Origin: QQUD01 sp039029915
GTDB lineage: Bacteria > Chloroflexota > Anaerolineae > Promineifilales > Promineifilaceae
Direction: 5' to 3'
Length of the DNA: 41,033 bases
NCBI GenBank assembly: GCA_039029915.1
Contig: JBCCFD010000011.1
Location: forward strand, 1 to 41,033
A model generated the notes under the pieces. That model made no database searches and was not told the DNA's origin. It was given only the letters and a program-made list of their open reading frames with translations. Below, piece by piece: positions 7,934 to 16,249 of this stretch. A program made the position numbers and the translations under genes. How positions within the stretch are numbered: position 1 is the stretch's first letter; each line of letters begins with the position of its first letter.

Positions 7934-8931
7934 GAAAAGAAGATGAGGTTCAGAAGGTTTTAGACCAATTAGGATCGCTTGCTCCAACTGAGCAAGACCG
8001 GCCCGTCTCGGCAAAAGTAATGCTGAGTCGTATCAATCGTGAGATAGAGCAACCTGCCGCGCAGCGGAACGGGGTGTCTTTTTGGGACACCCTTGCGGCG
8101 TTTTTATTTGCGCCGTCGCGCCGGTTGGCATTCACGGCCGTATTGGTTGCAATGATGTTCATAACGGGCTTGACTTCACCAACATTTAGAGCCGCGGCCA
8201 GCGACTTTTTAGGCAACTTCCGCGTGCAAAAATTTGCTGCTATTTCAATATCACCAGATCAGCTGGCGATATTAGAACAAGTTGCTCAGTCGGGGTTAAC
8301 GCCCGGACAGCTACAGTTTGTAGACGAGCCGGGTGAGGCAACGGCCGTTGATAGCTTAGGAGAAGCGACGCGCCTCACTGGTGTACGACAGATTCTTACC
8401 TTACCCAATCAAGCCCAGCCAAGTGATATTTTCGTCACTGACGGCGGCAGTGCTCTCTTTACTATCGATATTGAGAGCAGTAAAGCAATTCTGGAGATGG
8501 CTGGTGCTGATCCAAATTTACTGCCAGTAGAACTTAATGAAGCCAACATTCGTATATTTGTTTATAGTGGCATCGCTCAAACTTGGGATGATGGCACAAT
8601 GCTTTTACAAACCCAAAGCCCGCTCGTTGAGTATCCCGAGGGTATTGATCCTGCTCCACTAGGGCAGGCATTACTTCAGCTCTTAGGACTTTCCGAAGAA
8701 GAGGCGAATCGACTATCAATGCAAATTGATTGGACTAGCACGCTCGTTTTACCTATTCCAACCAATATCGGTACTTTTCAAGAGGTAACCGTTCAAGGTG
8801 TAAGCGGCTTATTTGTCAGTGCAATTGATGGTGAATCTGGTTTAGTGTGGCAAAAAGAGGGAAATATTTTTATGCTAACCAGCCCCGGTGATTTGGCATC
8901 GCTGCTGGAATTAGCGAACGAATTAAAATAG
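7930..8931 (+). CDS. Membrane anti-sigma factor-like protein with DUF4367-like outer domain
   Basis: The 333-residue protein has a cytoplasmic N-terminus of about 60 residues, one membrane helix (about 71-88, L-A-F-T-A-V-L-V-A-M-M-F) and a long extracytoplasmic part. The C-terminal stretch ending G-L-V-W-Q-K-E-G-N-I-F-M-L-T-S-P-G-D-L resembles the end of DUF4367 domains found in anti-sigma and lipoprotein-localisation-like proteins. Position immediately after, and overlapping, an ECF sigma gene supports an anti-sigma role. No zinc-binding H-x3-C-x2-C motif of ZAS anti-sigma factors is present in the N-terminus, so inhibition would occur through a different fold. Assignment is by context and topology. 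Confidence 0.75.
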   Translation: MRKEDEVQKVLDQLGSLAPTEQDRPVSAKVMLSRINREIEQPAAQRNGVSFWDTLAAFLFAPSRRLAFTAVLVAMMFITGLTSPTFRAAASDFLGNFRVQKFAAISISPDQLAILEQVAQSGLTPGQLQFVDEPGEATAVDSLGEATRLTGVRQILTLPNQAQPSDIFVTDGGSALFTIDIESSKAILEMAGADPNLLPVELNEANIRIFVYSGIAQTWDDGTMLLQTQSPLVEYPEGIDPAPLGQALLQLLGLSEEEANRLSMQIDWTSTLVLPIPTNIGTFQEVTVQGVSGLFVSAIDGESGLVWQKEGNIFMLTSPGDLASLLELANELK

Positions 8932-8944
8932 AAAGGTAGGATCT

Positions 8945-9262
8945 ATGAGCGAACCGCTTGTCACCTTAATTTCAATCATGGTTATTATTTTTGGAATAAC
9001 TTACTTGATGGTGTCTTCAAGAGGGGAGGCTCAGAAAAAGCGGCTCGAGCAAGACGATACGAAATTTGCGCCAGTGCAATGCCCGAAATGTCTGCGATGG
9101 AAGGCACTAGAACCCGTTGAGATTCAACCCGTTCAACCTCATCGAATTCGGGAAGCAACGAGTGTTTATTATCATGATCCAGCGCAGTTTGTGAAACATT
9201 CTTATAAATGTGTGTTTTGTGGACACCGTTGGCGGGAACAGTTTGAGTCGTGGGGTTGGTGA
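8945..9262 (+). CDS. Small membrane-anchored zinc-ribbon protein
   Basis: The 105-residue protein has an N-terminal membrane helix (residues 5-24), a charged linker, and two C-x2-C knuckles (C-P-K-C near residue 42 and C-V-F-C near residue 91) that should bind one zinc ion on the cytoplasmic side. AAGGTAGGA upstream is a good ribosome site. The stop codon overlaps the likely ATG of the ABC ATPase gene (TGATG). It lies between an anti-sigma factor and an ABC transporter and so probably shares their regulation. No named family is recognised; a role in assembling or regulating the transporter is speculative. Confidence 0.7.
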   Translation: MSEPLVTLISIMVIIFGITYLMVSSRGEAQKKRLEQDDTKFAPVQCPKCLRWKALEPVEIQPVQPHRIREATSVYYHDPAQFVKHSYKCVFCGHRWREQFESWGW

Positions 9263-10179
9263 TGGTCGCAATTGAAACCCAGCTGCTTCGAAAGGAATTT
9301 GGCTCAAAAACGGCCGTCTCTGATCTGTCTCTCTCTGTTAAGCAAGGGGAAATTTTTGGATTTTTGGGGCCAAATGGGGCAGGTAAAACGACCTCTATCA
9401 AAATGCTATTGGGTCTAACCCAACCGACCTCAGGGAGTGCCACCTTACTAAACAAGCCAATTGGTAATCGGGAAGCACGAACTGAAGTTGGCTTTTTGCC
9501 TGAGCATTTCCGGTTTCATGAATGGCTGAAGGCCCATGAGTTTTTAGATTTACATGGTCGTTTATACGGCATGTCTAAATCGCTGCGACAAAATACGATT
9601 CCTGATCTTCTCGCTTTGGTGGGCCTCTCAGATAATACCCAAACCCAGCTTAAAGCATTTTCCAAAGGCATGCTCCAGCGCATTGGGCTGGCCCAAGCAT
9701 TGCTTAACAGCCCGAAGCTCGTTTTTCTTGATGAGCCCACCTCCGGATTAGATCCATTGGGGCGACGCTTGGTTCGGGACATCATTCACGACTTGCGCGA
9801 GGAGGGAACCACAGTCTTCCTCAACTCTCACCTCCTTAGCGAAGTTGAGCAAACGTGTGACCGAGTGACCTTTATTCGACAGGGACAGACCTTAGACACC
9901 ATTGATTTGCATACGTATCGACCTGAAAAGGTTGAGCTGACGCTCCGGGTAGGCCAGCCTAATGAAACGTTATTAGCAGCGTTAAAAGAGTGGGATGAGA
10001 CTGTGCAGTTTTCTCCAGCTAGCGGCCGTTATCAGCTGACGCTTCCCCATGAAAACAAACTGCCCGAGCTGGCAAACTGGATTATGACGAATCAATATAC
10101 CTTGTATGAATTGACCCCTAAAAAGCTGTCTTTGGAAGAGCTTTTTTTAAAAATTGTAAGCCAAGAGGAGCATTCATAA
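9262..10179 (+). CDS. ABC transporter ATP-binding protein (ABC-2 type)
   Basis: The 305-residue protein has Walker A G-P-N-G-A-G-K-T-T (near 42), Q-loop region V-G-F-L-P-E-H, signature F-S-K-G-M-L-Q-R (variant of LSGGQ), Walker B L-V-F-L-D-E-P-T-S-G-L-D and switch H (N-S-H-L-L-S-E-V-E). The C-terminal 90 residues are the accessory region usual in drug/lipid or NosF/CcmA-like exporters. GTG codons at 9250 and 9259 are possible starts, but ATG 9262, overlapping the upstream stop, fits coupled translation. With the permease that follows it should form a homodimer-type exporter complex in the cytoplasmic membrane; the substrate is unknown. Confidence 0.93.
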   Translation: MVAIETQLLRKEFGSKTAVSDLSLSVKQGEIFGFLGPNGAGKTTSIKMLLGLTQPTSGSATLLNKPIGNREARTEVGFLPEHFRFHEWLKAHEFLDLHGRLYGMSKSLRQNTIPDLLALVGLSDNTQTQLKAFSKGMLQRIGLAQALLNSPKLVFLDEPTSGLDPLGRRLVRDIIHDLREEGTTVFLNSHLLSEVEQTCDRVTFIRQGQTLDTIDLHTYRPEKVELTLRVGQPNETLLAALKEWDETVQFSPASGRYQLTLPHENKLPELANWIMTNQYTLYELTPKKLSLEELFLKIVSQEEHS

Positions 10180-10184
10180 GTAGA

Positions 10185-11033
10185 TTGCGGAAAACCGTTA
10201 TGACGACACTAATCATCGCTCAATTGACAATCCAAGAAACGCAGCGCCGCCGAATTTTATGGATCGGTGGCATTATGGCGGTTCTTTTTCTGTTGATTTT
10301 TGGGATAGGGACGCACTACATCTTCTTAGAATGGGAAGAGAGCAATATCGTCGGAGAAACCTTTGATATTGTGTCTGGCTTATTGCTATCCGCTGGACTT
10401 TATGTGGTAAATTTCTTGATCATTATCATGTCGGTGTTGACGTCAGTAACGGCCGTTTCTAGCGAAATTGACACCCATACCATTGAAACTTTAATTACGA
10501 AACCGGTGAATCGTTGGGAAGTTGTGTTAGGAAAATATGTTGGGTTTGCCGGTTTACTGCTGCTGTACGTTCTTCTTCTAGCTGGTGGGTTGATCTTGAT
10601 TTTTACGCTTCGCTCGGGGCTCGTTGTGCACAATATCGCCTATGGTTTAGCCATTATGGTGCTACAGGGGCTTGTGGTTCTGTCAGTGACTATTTTTGGT
10701 GGTACCCGACTTTCAACTTTAGCCAACGGGGTTTTTGCTTTCATGCTGTATGGCTTGGCGTTTATTGGCGGCTGGGTGGAGCAGATTGGGTCGCTGTTGC
10801 GAAATGAAACGGCCGTTGATATTGGCATCGCCACCAGCCTCATAATGCCTACCGAAATTTTATGGAAAAAAGCTCTTTCTCTTTTCCAGCCCCAAATTGC
10901 CACCTCCACGAGCTTTGCTGGCCCTTTTGCAGTCTCCTCTCAGCCAAGCGATTTAATGATTCAATATGCTGTTGCCTACACAGTCATCATTCTCATCTTG
11001 GCGCTCTTTTCTTTCTCAAGAAAAGATCTTTAG
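10185..11033 (+). CDS. ABC-2 type transporter permease
   Basis: The 282-residue protein has six predicted membrane helices in the ABC-2 pattern: an N-terminal helix near residue 25-45, a long extracytoplasmic loop with G-E-T-F-D-I-V, then paired helices, and the cytoplasmic motif I-D-T-H-T-I-E-T-L-I-T-K-P-V-N-R-W-E-V typical of ABC-2 permeases (coupling to the ATPase). TTG 10185 lies 13 bases after GAGGAG; ATG 10200 is an in-frame alternative. It follows the ATPase gene by five bases and closes the sigma-factor operon. This points to an export or membrane-remodelling job under control of the upstream ECF system. Confidence 0.88.
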   Translation: MRKTVMTTLIIAQLTIQETQRRRILWIGGIMAVLFLLIFGIGTHYIFLEWEESNIVGETFDIVSGLLLSAGLYVVNFLIIIMSVLTSVTAVSSEIDTHTIETLITKPVNRWEVVLGKYVGFAGLLLLYVLLLAGGLILIFTLRSGLVVHNIAYGLAIMVLQGLVVLSVTIFGGTRLSTLANGVFAFMLYGLAFIGGWVEQIGSLLRNETAVDIGIATSLIMPTEILWKKALSLFQPQIATSTSFAGPFAVSSQPSDLMIQYAVAYTVIILILALFSFSRKDL

Positions 11034-11319
11034 CATCCTGTTCTGTTCAGCATCAAATGATGGGAATCGAAATAGATAGAATCTGAGGTTTCACTTGCCC
11101 TTGCAGCACCCTTTATCCATCAAATTTGGGCAGACGAAACAGTAGTACTATTTTCTCTAAATAACTGTACGCTAATTTCATATTGTGCTTACCTTTCCTA
11201 TGTTATACTGCTAGGAATACGGAGCTAGTTCATTTTTTGATTTGCAAACCTTCCAGTCAATTCTCACCATAATCAGCCAGCTCTGAAATATCTATTGCAA
11301 AATTGAATGTAAGACCTAC

Positions 11320-14292
11320 ATGATAAGAATCGATAACCCTTATATTGTTGGGACGCCAATCCCAGGTTCAAATTATTTTTACGGCCGTGAATCTTTGCTG
11401 AAATTTGTGCGAGACACGCTAAATCCACCCCTGCAGCGCGTTGTTGTATTTTATGGTCAGCGTCGCATTGGTAAAACGTCTCTCTTACTTGAACTTCAGC
11501 GCCGATTAAGTGACGAATATCACCCTGTTTATTTTGATTTAATGGGCCAGGCAAATCGGCCGTTGAATTTAGCCTTGTATGAAATCGCTGAGCAAATTGC
11601 TGATACGGTTGGTCTTGATTTGCCAGAAGAGTTTCGAGAGGCGCGTCAGTTTCGAATTTTTTTAGAGTCTGCTTTTGCCCGATTGGGTAATCGCCCCCTT
11701 TTGTTACTTTTAGATGAATTTGATGATCTCAGCGAAGATGAGCGCATCATGCCCAATGCGGCCGCGCTCAGTTTGTTTGACTATCTGCGTGACCTGCTCA
11801 ATGTGGATTTACCAATAGGATTCATATTTGTGGTAGGACGTCGATTAACTGAACTACCACAAAACTTTCAATCTATCCTTAAACAGGCCCCTTCTCGAAA
11901 AGTAGGGTACCTAAATGAGGTAGATGCTCGCGAACTCATCGTTGACCCTTCTGAAGGGCAACTCTCCTTTTCTGAAGAGGCAATCCATGCCCTTATCAAT
12001 TTGACATCAGGCCATCCTTATTTTATGCAGCTGCTGTGCTTTGAGCTTTACCGCACGTTTAGTCAGCGTCAAAATACCCATATTTCGGCCAAGGATGTTG
12101 AATGGGTGATTGATAGCGCAATTGAAACAGGTCAGGGTGGACTTTCATGGTTTTGGGATGCGCTGCCACCGGCCGAGCGTTTCGTCATGTCAGCCATTGC
12201 TGAGGCTGGCGGTGAAAGCGGGCTGGCCTCGACTGAGGCATTTAATCAGGTTCTTGAAAAGCATAAGCTTAACTTTTTAGGGCTTGAGGTTACAAACGCG
12301 CCATCACTGTTGGTTAAGTGGGAAATATTACAGAAAACATCATCAGGTTACCGCTTTTCGGTAGACTTAGTACGACGATGGGTTCAGGTTGAACATCCGG
12401 TATCGAAAGCGATGCTGGATGTTGAAGAGATTAGCCCCCGAGCTAAGCGATATTTTGAAAATGCTGTTGATGCGCATCGCAGCGGCGAAATCGATTTAGC
12501 AATTGAAGATTACCAGCGGGCGATTACGGCAAACCCGAATCATTTTCGGGCCAATATGGGGCTGGCCCAAGCATATGAAGAAAAAAATGAGCTAAGCCAA
12601 GCGCATGATTATTATCAACTGGCCTACGACCTGAATCCTGAAGGCGCGCAGACAAGCCTAGCAAAAGTAAATGATAAACTGGCGCATTCTCTTGAAAAAG
12701 AAGGCAAGTATCAAGAGGCGATTAGCAAGTTTGAAAGAGCCAATGAAATCGTGGATAGTCCCACCCGCCAAATTCACATGGATGAGATTCGGGCCGCTCT
12801 TGATAATCAAGAAGAAAACAAGGAACAGTGGTTCCGCCGCATTCGTTACGGGGTAGTGCTTTCTCTGGTTCTGATTGTCTTAATTCTTTTGGTTATTTAT
12901 GCTATCCCAACGTTAACAAACCTGATGTCCCCCACCCAACAAGCGAGCATTGTGCCATTGGCGGCATCTGGTGATGTGCAAATTATTATTGCCCCTTTTG
13001 CCACAACCGATCTGGTGACGCTTTCTCCTGAACGCTCATTTACCGTAGCGTTACAAGAAGCTTATTCAGATATTGCTTTTGAAACAATGAATGAAGAGGA
13101 GTGGGCTGATTATGTAGGGTCATTACCCTTATCCCGAACCTCTGATTATGAGTCAGCGCTATCCCTGGCTGAAGAGTCTGGGTCTGGCGCTGTCTTAATT
13201 GGAAATTATTCATCTGGACACATTGAAGCGAGGCTTGTTTTTAATAATGGCGTTGAGTTTCAATTTGATCGGGAGATGCTGTTTAACCCAAAAGATCAGC
13301 TTGATGTTGGGGATGTAGAAGCGTTTGTTCAACTGGCGTTAACTGAAATTGAGCAAAATCAGCTTGTTCGATTGGCTGAATCTATTGTCTTTGAAGATTA
13401 TGGCGCGCTCAATTTCTTGTCGGGCGTTATTCTGCTCATAGAAAATGATGACATGGCTAATGCCGAATCCTTCTTTGAAGGGGCTATTGCAGAGGGAACA
13501 TTTGAAGCTCCAATTAGTTGGCAACCCAGTCAAGGCATAGACGTTGTTTATGTACCGTCAGGCAGTTTTCAGCGCGGGCGTGAGTTTGATGAAATGCTGA
13601 CCCTTTGCGAAAAATACAATTCCGATTGTGAGTTAAAAGTTGGAGATGAAGCGCCAGTCCAAGAAGTGAGCACTGATCATTTCCTTCTAGATGCTTATGA
13701 AGTGACCAATGGTCAATATTTGGACTGTATGTCGGATGGTTGGTGCACTGCCCCAAATGACACGAGTGCTTATGAAAAAATAGATTATTTTGAAAATCCA
13801 GAATTTGATCATCACCCTGTGCTAAATGTGAGCTGGGATGAGGCGAAGGCGTATTGTGGCTGGCGCAACGGCCGTTTACCGACCGCCGCCGAATGGGAAA
13901 AAGCAGCTCGCTGGGACCCACTTCATGGCTCACAAACCTATCCCTGGGGTGAAGACCCGCCCGACAGCAGTTTAGCTAATTTTGATACAGACAAAACCGG
14001 ACCCGTCCAAGTGGGGTCATACGAATCAAACCTTTTTGGGGCGTATGATATGGCTGGGAACGTTTGGGAATGGGTAAACGATTGGTACGCACCAGAATTT
14101 AGCAATGAAACAAATAACCCGCAAGGGCCGAATGAATCTTGGGATGGCCGTCGTGTCTATCGAGGTGGCGCTCACTACACGGATGCATTTGGTAAAACGG
14201 TCGTTGACCCAGCTTTACACACGGGGCATGAACCTAGTGGTAATCTGGTGACGGGTTTCCGCTGTGTTTACGATTCAATACCGACCGAGTAG
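11320..14292 (+). CDS. Transmembrane AAA/STAND-like ATPase with TPRs and outer FGE-sulfatase domain
   Basis: The 990-residue protein has, in order: an N-terminal signature N-P-Y-I-V-G-T-P with F-Y-G-R; an archaeal-ATPase/STAND-like P-loop domain with Walker A G-Q-R-R-I-G-K-T (46-53) and Walker B L-L-L-L-L-D-E-F-D (about 127-135); a winged-helix-like region; two to three TPRs (about 383-480); one membrane helix (about 509-530); an unassigned outer region of about 200 residues; and an FGE-sulfatase/SUMF1 domain (about 730-990) with V-T-N-G-Q-Y, L-P-T-A-A-E-W-E-K-A-A-R, M-A-G-N-V-W-E-W and G-F-R-C. The last domain is a C-type-lectin-like fold that in bacteria often serves as a binding or sensor module rather than an enzyme. 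Topology suggests outer sensing coupled to inner ATPase switching. No good ribosome site precedes ATG 11320. It is a paralogue of the ATPase at 14649 in its N-terminal domain. Confidence 0.88.
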   Translation: MIRIDNPYIVGTPIPGSNYFYGRESLLKFVRDTLNPPLQRVVVFYGQRRIGKTSLLLELQRRLSDEYHPVYFDLMGQANRPLNLALYEIAEQIADTVGLDLPEEFREARQFRIFLESAFARLGNRPLLLLLDEFDDLSEDERIMPNAAALSLFDYLRDLLNVDLPIGFIFVVGRRLTELPQNFQSILKQAPSRKVGYLNEVDARELIVDPSEGQLSFSEEAIHALINLTSGHPYFMQLLCFELYRTFSQRQNTHISAKDVEWVIDSAIETGQGGLSWFWDALPPAERFVMSAIAEAGGESGLASTEAFNQVLEKHKLNFLGLEVTNAPSLLVKWEILQKTSSGYRFSVDLVRRWVQVEHPVSKAMLDVEEISPRAKRYFENAVDAHRSGEIDLAIEDYQRAITANPNHFRANMGLAQAYEEKNELSQAHDYYQLAYDLNPEGAQTSLAKVNDKLAHSLEKEGKYQEAISKFERANEIVDSPTRQIHMDEIRAALDNQEENKEQWFRRIRYGVVLSLVLIVLILLVIYAIPTLTNLMSPTQQASIVPLAASGDVQIIIAPFATTDLVTLSPERSFTVALQEAYSDIAFETMNEEEWADYVGSLPLSRTSDYESALSLAEESGSGAVLIGNYSSGHIEARLVFNNGVEFQFDREMLFNPKDQLDVGDVEAFVQLALTEIEQNQLVRLAESIVFEDYGALNFLSGVILLIENDDMANAESFFEGAIAEGTFEAPISWQPSQGIDVVYVPSGSFQRGREFDEMLTLCEKYNSDCELKVGDEAPVQEVSTDHFLLDAYEVTNGQYLDCMSDGWCTAPNDTSAYEKIDYFENPEFDHHPVLNVSWDEAKAYCGWRNGRLPTAAEWEKAARWDPLHGSQTYPWGEDPPDSSLANFDTDKTGPVQVGSYESNLFGAYDMAGNVWEWVNDWYAPEFSNETNNPQGPNESWDGRRVYRGGAHYTDAFGKTVVDPALHTGHEPSGNLVTGFRCVYDSIPTE

Positions 14293-14297
14293 GTTGA

Positions 14298-14520
14298 GTG
14301 AAACGAAGTGCCTGCTTTGAATAAAACGCTGGCTTTAAACTTCGTTTCCTCGAGGTTCCGAAGCTTTTGTCTAGCTGGGTTTTCAGTTTAGAAACTTCGG
14401 AACACTTATGTGAAACGAAATGCCTGCTTTGAATAAAACGCTGGCTTTACACTTCGTTTCCTCGAGGTTCCGAAGCTTTTAGCTAACAAGGTTTTCAATT
14501 TAGCTACTTCGGAACACTTA
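14298..14520 (+). repeat. Two tandem 112-bp double-hairpin units
   Basis: Unit 1 (14298-14409) and unit 2 (14410-14520) repeat with a period of exactly 112 bases and differ at few positions outside a short variable block (TCTAGCTGGG versus AGCTAACAAGG). Each unit has two potential stem-loops: GTGAAACGAA pairing with TTCGTTTC, and GGTTCCGAAG pairing with CTTCGGAAC. They start six bases after the stop of the 990-aa ATPase gene and end just before the 42-aa ORF. A third, diverged and inverted copy lies at 3879-3990. No coding capacity is evident. Confidence 0.93.
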
Positions 14521-14523
14521 ATC

Positions 14524-14652
14524 ATGAGTCGTCGTTATAAATTAAAAAATGATGAGCGTGATCTGCCATATGGGGAACATAAACGTGAAAAAACCAGTTC
14601 TAATGGTAAGGGCTTTTTGTTTTCTATTCAGGCAGTGGGACGGAGCATATGA
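14524..14652 (+). CDS. 42-residue basic small protein coupled to the next ATPase
   Basis: ATG 14524 opens a 42-codon frame that starts M-S-R-R-Y-K-L-K-N-D-E and ends at TGA 14650-14652, overlapping the ATG (14649) of the following ATPase as ATGA. This overlap is the main evidence that it is translated: it would couple translation of the ATPase. The peptide is rich in Lys, Arg and Glu, has no membrane helix or signal peptide and resembles no family known to me. No clear ribosome site precedes it, since the 112-bp repeat ends four bases upstream. It could be a leader peptide, a small partner protein or a chance frame. Confidence 0.45.
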   Translation: MSRRYKLKNDERDLPYGEHKREKTSSNGKGFLFSIQAVGRSI

Positions 14653-16016
14653 TTTTAGATGAACCTTTTATTATGAAAAATCCTTTTATTTTTGGCACCC
14701 CTGTTACACCTAGAGATTTTTACGGCCGTAAAAGCACCGTTCATTTTATGATGGATCGTCTATACGGCCGTTCTCGCTCTAGCGTGGCGCTGTGGGGCGA
14801 TCGACGCGTTGGTAAAACTTCCCTGCTTTATTTTTTAATGCAGGAAGATTTGCGCTTAGATTACGTTGAAGAGCTTGACAAACACCACGTCATCTTTATT
14901 GACTGCCAAATCTTCACCACGAACTTTAATCGGCACCTCTTTTGGCTTGAAGTGCTGGAACAGCTTAGCGAGACGGTCGTGTCTAATCGCGTGATTGATG
15001 AAATTGAACGCCTGCTTGGGGTTAATCCAATCAAAGACCGCGACATTCGCCGCTTGCTCAGACGAATGCATCAAGATGGGGAAACGCTCACGCTATTGCT
15101 GGATGAGTTTTCACATATCATTTGGTCAGGCCAACTCAACGACCCGCAAGAAGTACAGGCATTTTTGGCGTTTATGCGGACGGCACTAACGGCCGTTATG
15201 CCGTCGTCCCGATCAACCTACCCGCGTCCGATTGCCTTAGTGACCGCCACAAGACGGCCGTTAAATGAAGTCGTTCAGCCAGTGTACGGTACCTCAGATA
15301 TTGGCTCACCTTTTCACAATCCGTTTGTGTTTGATCGCCTCCAGCCGTTTACAGAAGAAACAGTACTCACGCTTTTAGACTCAAAGTTAGCGGATTCGCC
15401 TATACAATTTACTGAAGCTGAACGGCAACATTTACTGACGCAAACGGGTAGACATCCGATTTTAGTGCAAAGCTATGGCAGTGAACTATTTATTGCCAAA
15501 AAGACGATTGCTGGAGACGTGGTTGATTTTGAGCCGATTGATAATGAATTTTACGATCGCAGCCAGCACCATTTCCAAGCGTTTTGGCAATATTCTAGCC
15601 AGCAGGAGCAGGATCTGCTGGTGCAAATCTTGAAAAATGATTTTGATATTTTTGAAACGGGTGAACAGAATGCTTTACGCCAGCTTGTGGAACGTGGGCT
15701 TCTCTTCCCGCCCAATCAGTTTTTTTCCCCGCTGTTTAAGGAGTGGCTGCGTCTCAACCTCGACCGTCTTGTTCATGAGAGAGAGCAAAATGAACCATTG
15801 CCGGATGGTGTGATGCTGCTTCAAGTGCTAGATAGCTATTTTAGTGAAAGTGACTTGAATGAGATTTTGTTTGAGATGGGGATTGATGATGAGAATTTGC
15901 CCGGTGAAACAAAACGAGACAAGATGCGTGAACTCATACGCTGGGCGCAGCTCAGAGCGTATATCCCCAAATTAGTAGGCATCATGAAGCAAAAACGGCC
16001 GTTTCTCAAACTGTAG
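14649..16016 (+). CDS. AAA/STAND-like ATPase with C-terminal death-like effector-associated domain
   Basis: The 455-residue protein opens with N-P-F-I-F-G-T-P and F-Y-G-R, the same signature as the 990-residue ATPase. Walker A is G-D-R-R-V-G-K-T (50-57), Walker B is L-T-L-L-L-D-E-F (about 147-154), followed by the helical lid and a winged-helix-like part. Residues of about 387-455 form a separate helical module: Y-F-S-E-S-D-L-N-E-I, G-I-D-D-E-N-L-P-G-E, R-E-L-I-R-W, ending K-R-P-F. This is the signature of the death-like effector-associated domains that link NTPases to effectors in bacterial conflict systems through like-like contacts. GGGACGGAG upstream is a strong ribosome site; ATG 14673 is an alternative start. 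A perfect terminator follows the stop. Confidence 0.88.
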   Translation: MILDEPFIMKNPFIFGTPVTPRDFYGRKSTVHFMMDRLYGRSRSSVALWGDRRVGKTSLLYFLMQEDLRLDYVEELDKHHVIFIDCQIFTTNFNRHLFWLEVLEQLSETVVSNRVIDEIERLLGVNPIKDRDIRRLLRRMHQDGETLTLLLDEFSHIIWSGQLNDPQEVQAFLAFMRTALTAVMPSSRSTYPRPIALVTATRRPLNEVVQPVYGTSDIGSPFHNPFVFDRLQPFTEETVLTLLDSKLADSPIQFTEAERQHLLTQTGRHPILVQSYGSELFIAKKTIAGDVVDFEPIDNEFYDRSQHHFQAFWQYSSQQEQDLLVQILKNDFDIFETGEQNALRQLVERGLLFPPNQFFSPLFKEWLRLNLDRLVHEREQNEPLPDGVMLLQVLDSYFSESDLNEILFEMGIDDENLPGETKRDKMRELIRWAQLRAYIPKLVGIMKQKRPFLKL

Positions 16017-16030
16017 ATTTAGCGACTTGA

Positions 16031-16069
16031 AACATCGTAAGTTTTTAAAAACTTACGATGTTTTTTTAT
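16031..16069 (+). terminator. Perfect 32-bp palindromic terminator
   Basis: AACATCGTAAGTTTTT (16031-16046) is followed at once by its exact reverse complement (16047-16062) and then by a T-run to 16067. It is 15 bases past the stop of the effector-domain ATPase, so that transcript should end here and the HerA-like gene needs its own promoter. The core CATCGTAAGTT recurs once more at about 16136 inside a second inverted repeat (AGTGTTTC ... GAAACACT, about 16128-16174). Confidence 0.9.
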
Positions 16070-16249
16070 TCGTGACATTTCCCTAATTTTGTTGTCAAAC
16101 TAAATAGATACAGGTAGCATAAACTGAGTGTTTCACATCGTAAGTTCGCATCGAATTTTGGTTGAGCGAAACACTGTAAAAAATTTCTAAGGTGATGAAG
16201 ATGATTCATATAAACTTTCATCACGCGTACGAAGCTCAAGGACAACGTA

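Noticed and set aside
11183..11209. Promoter TTGTGC/TATACT before the 990-residue ATPase
   Set aside because: The -10 box is good but the spacer is only 15 bases and the -35 box is poor, so it was not listed as a feature.
13510..14292. FGE C-terminal domain as a variable protein of a diversity-generating retroelement
   Set aside because: FGE/C-type-lectin folds are the usual targets, but no reverse transcriptase, template repeat or adenine-biased variable region copy is found in the window.
14298..14520. Tandem 112-bp units as a CRISPR array
   Set aside because: The units are directly adjacent and nearly identical over the full period, with no unique spacers, and no cas gene is present.
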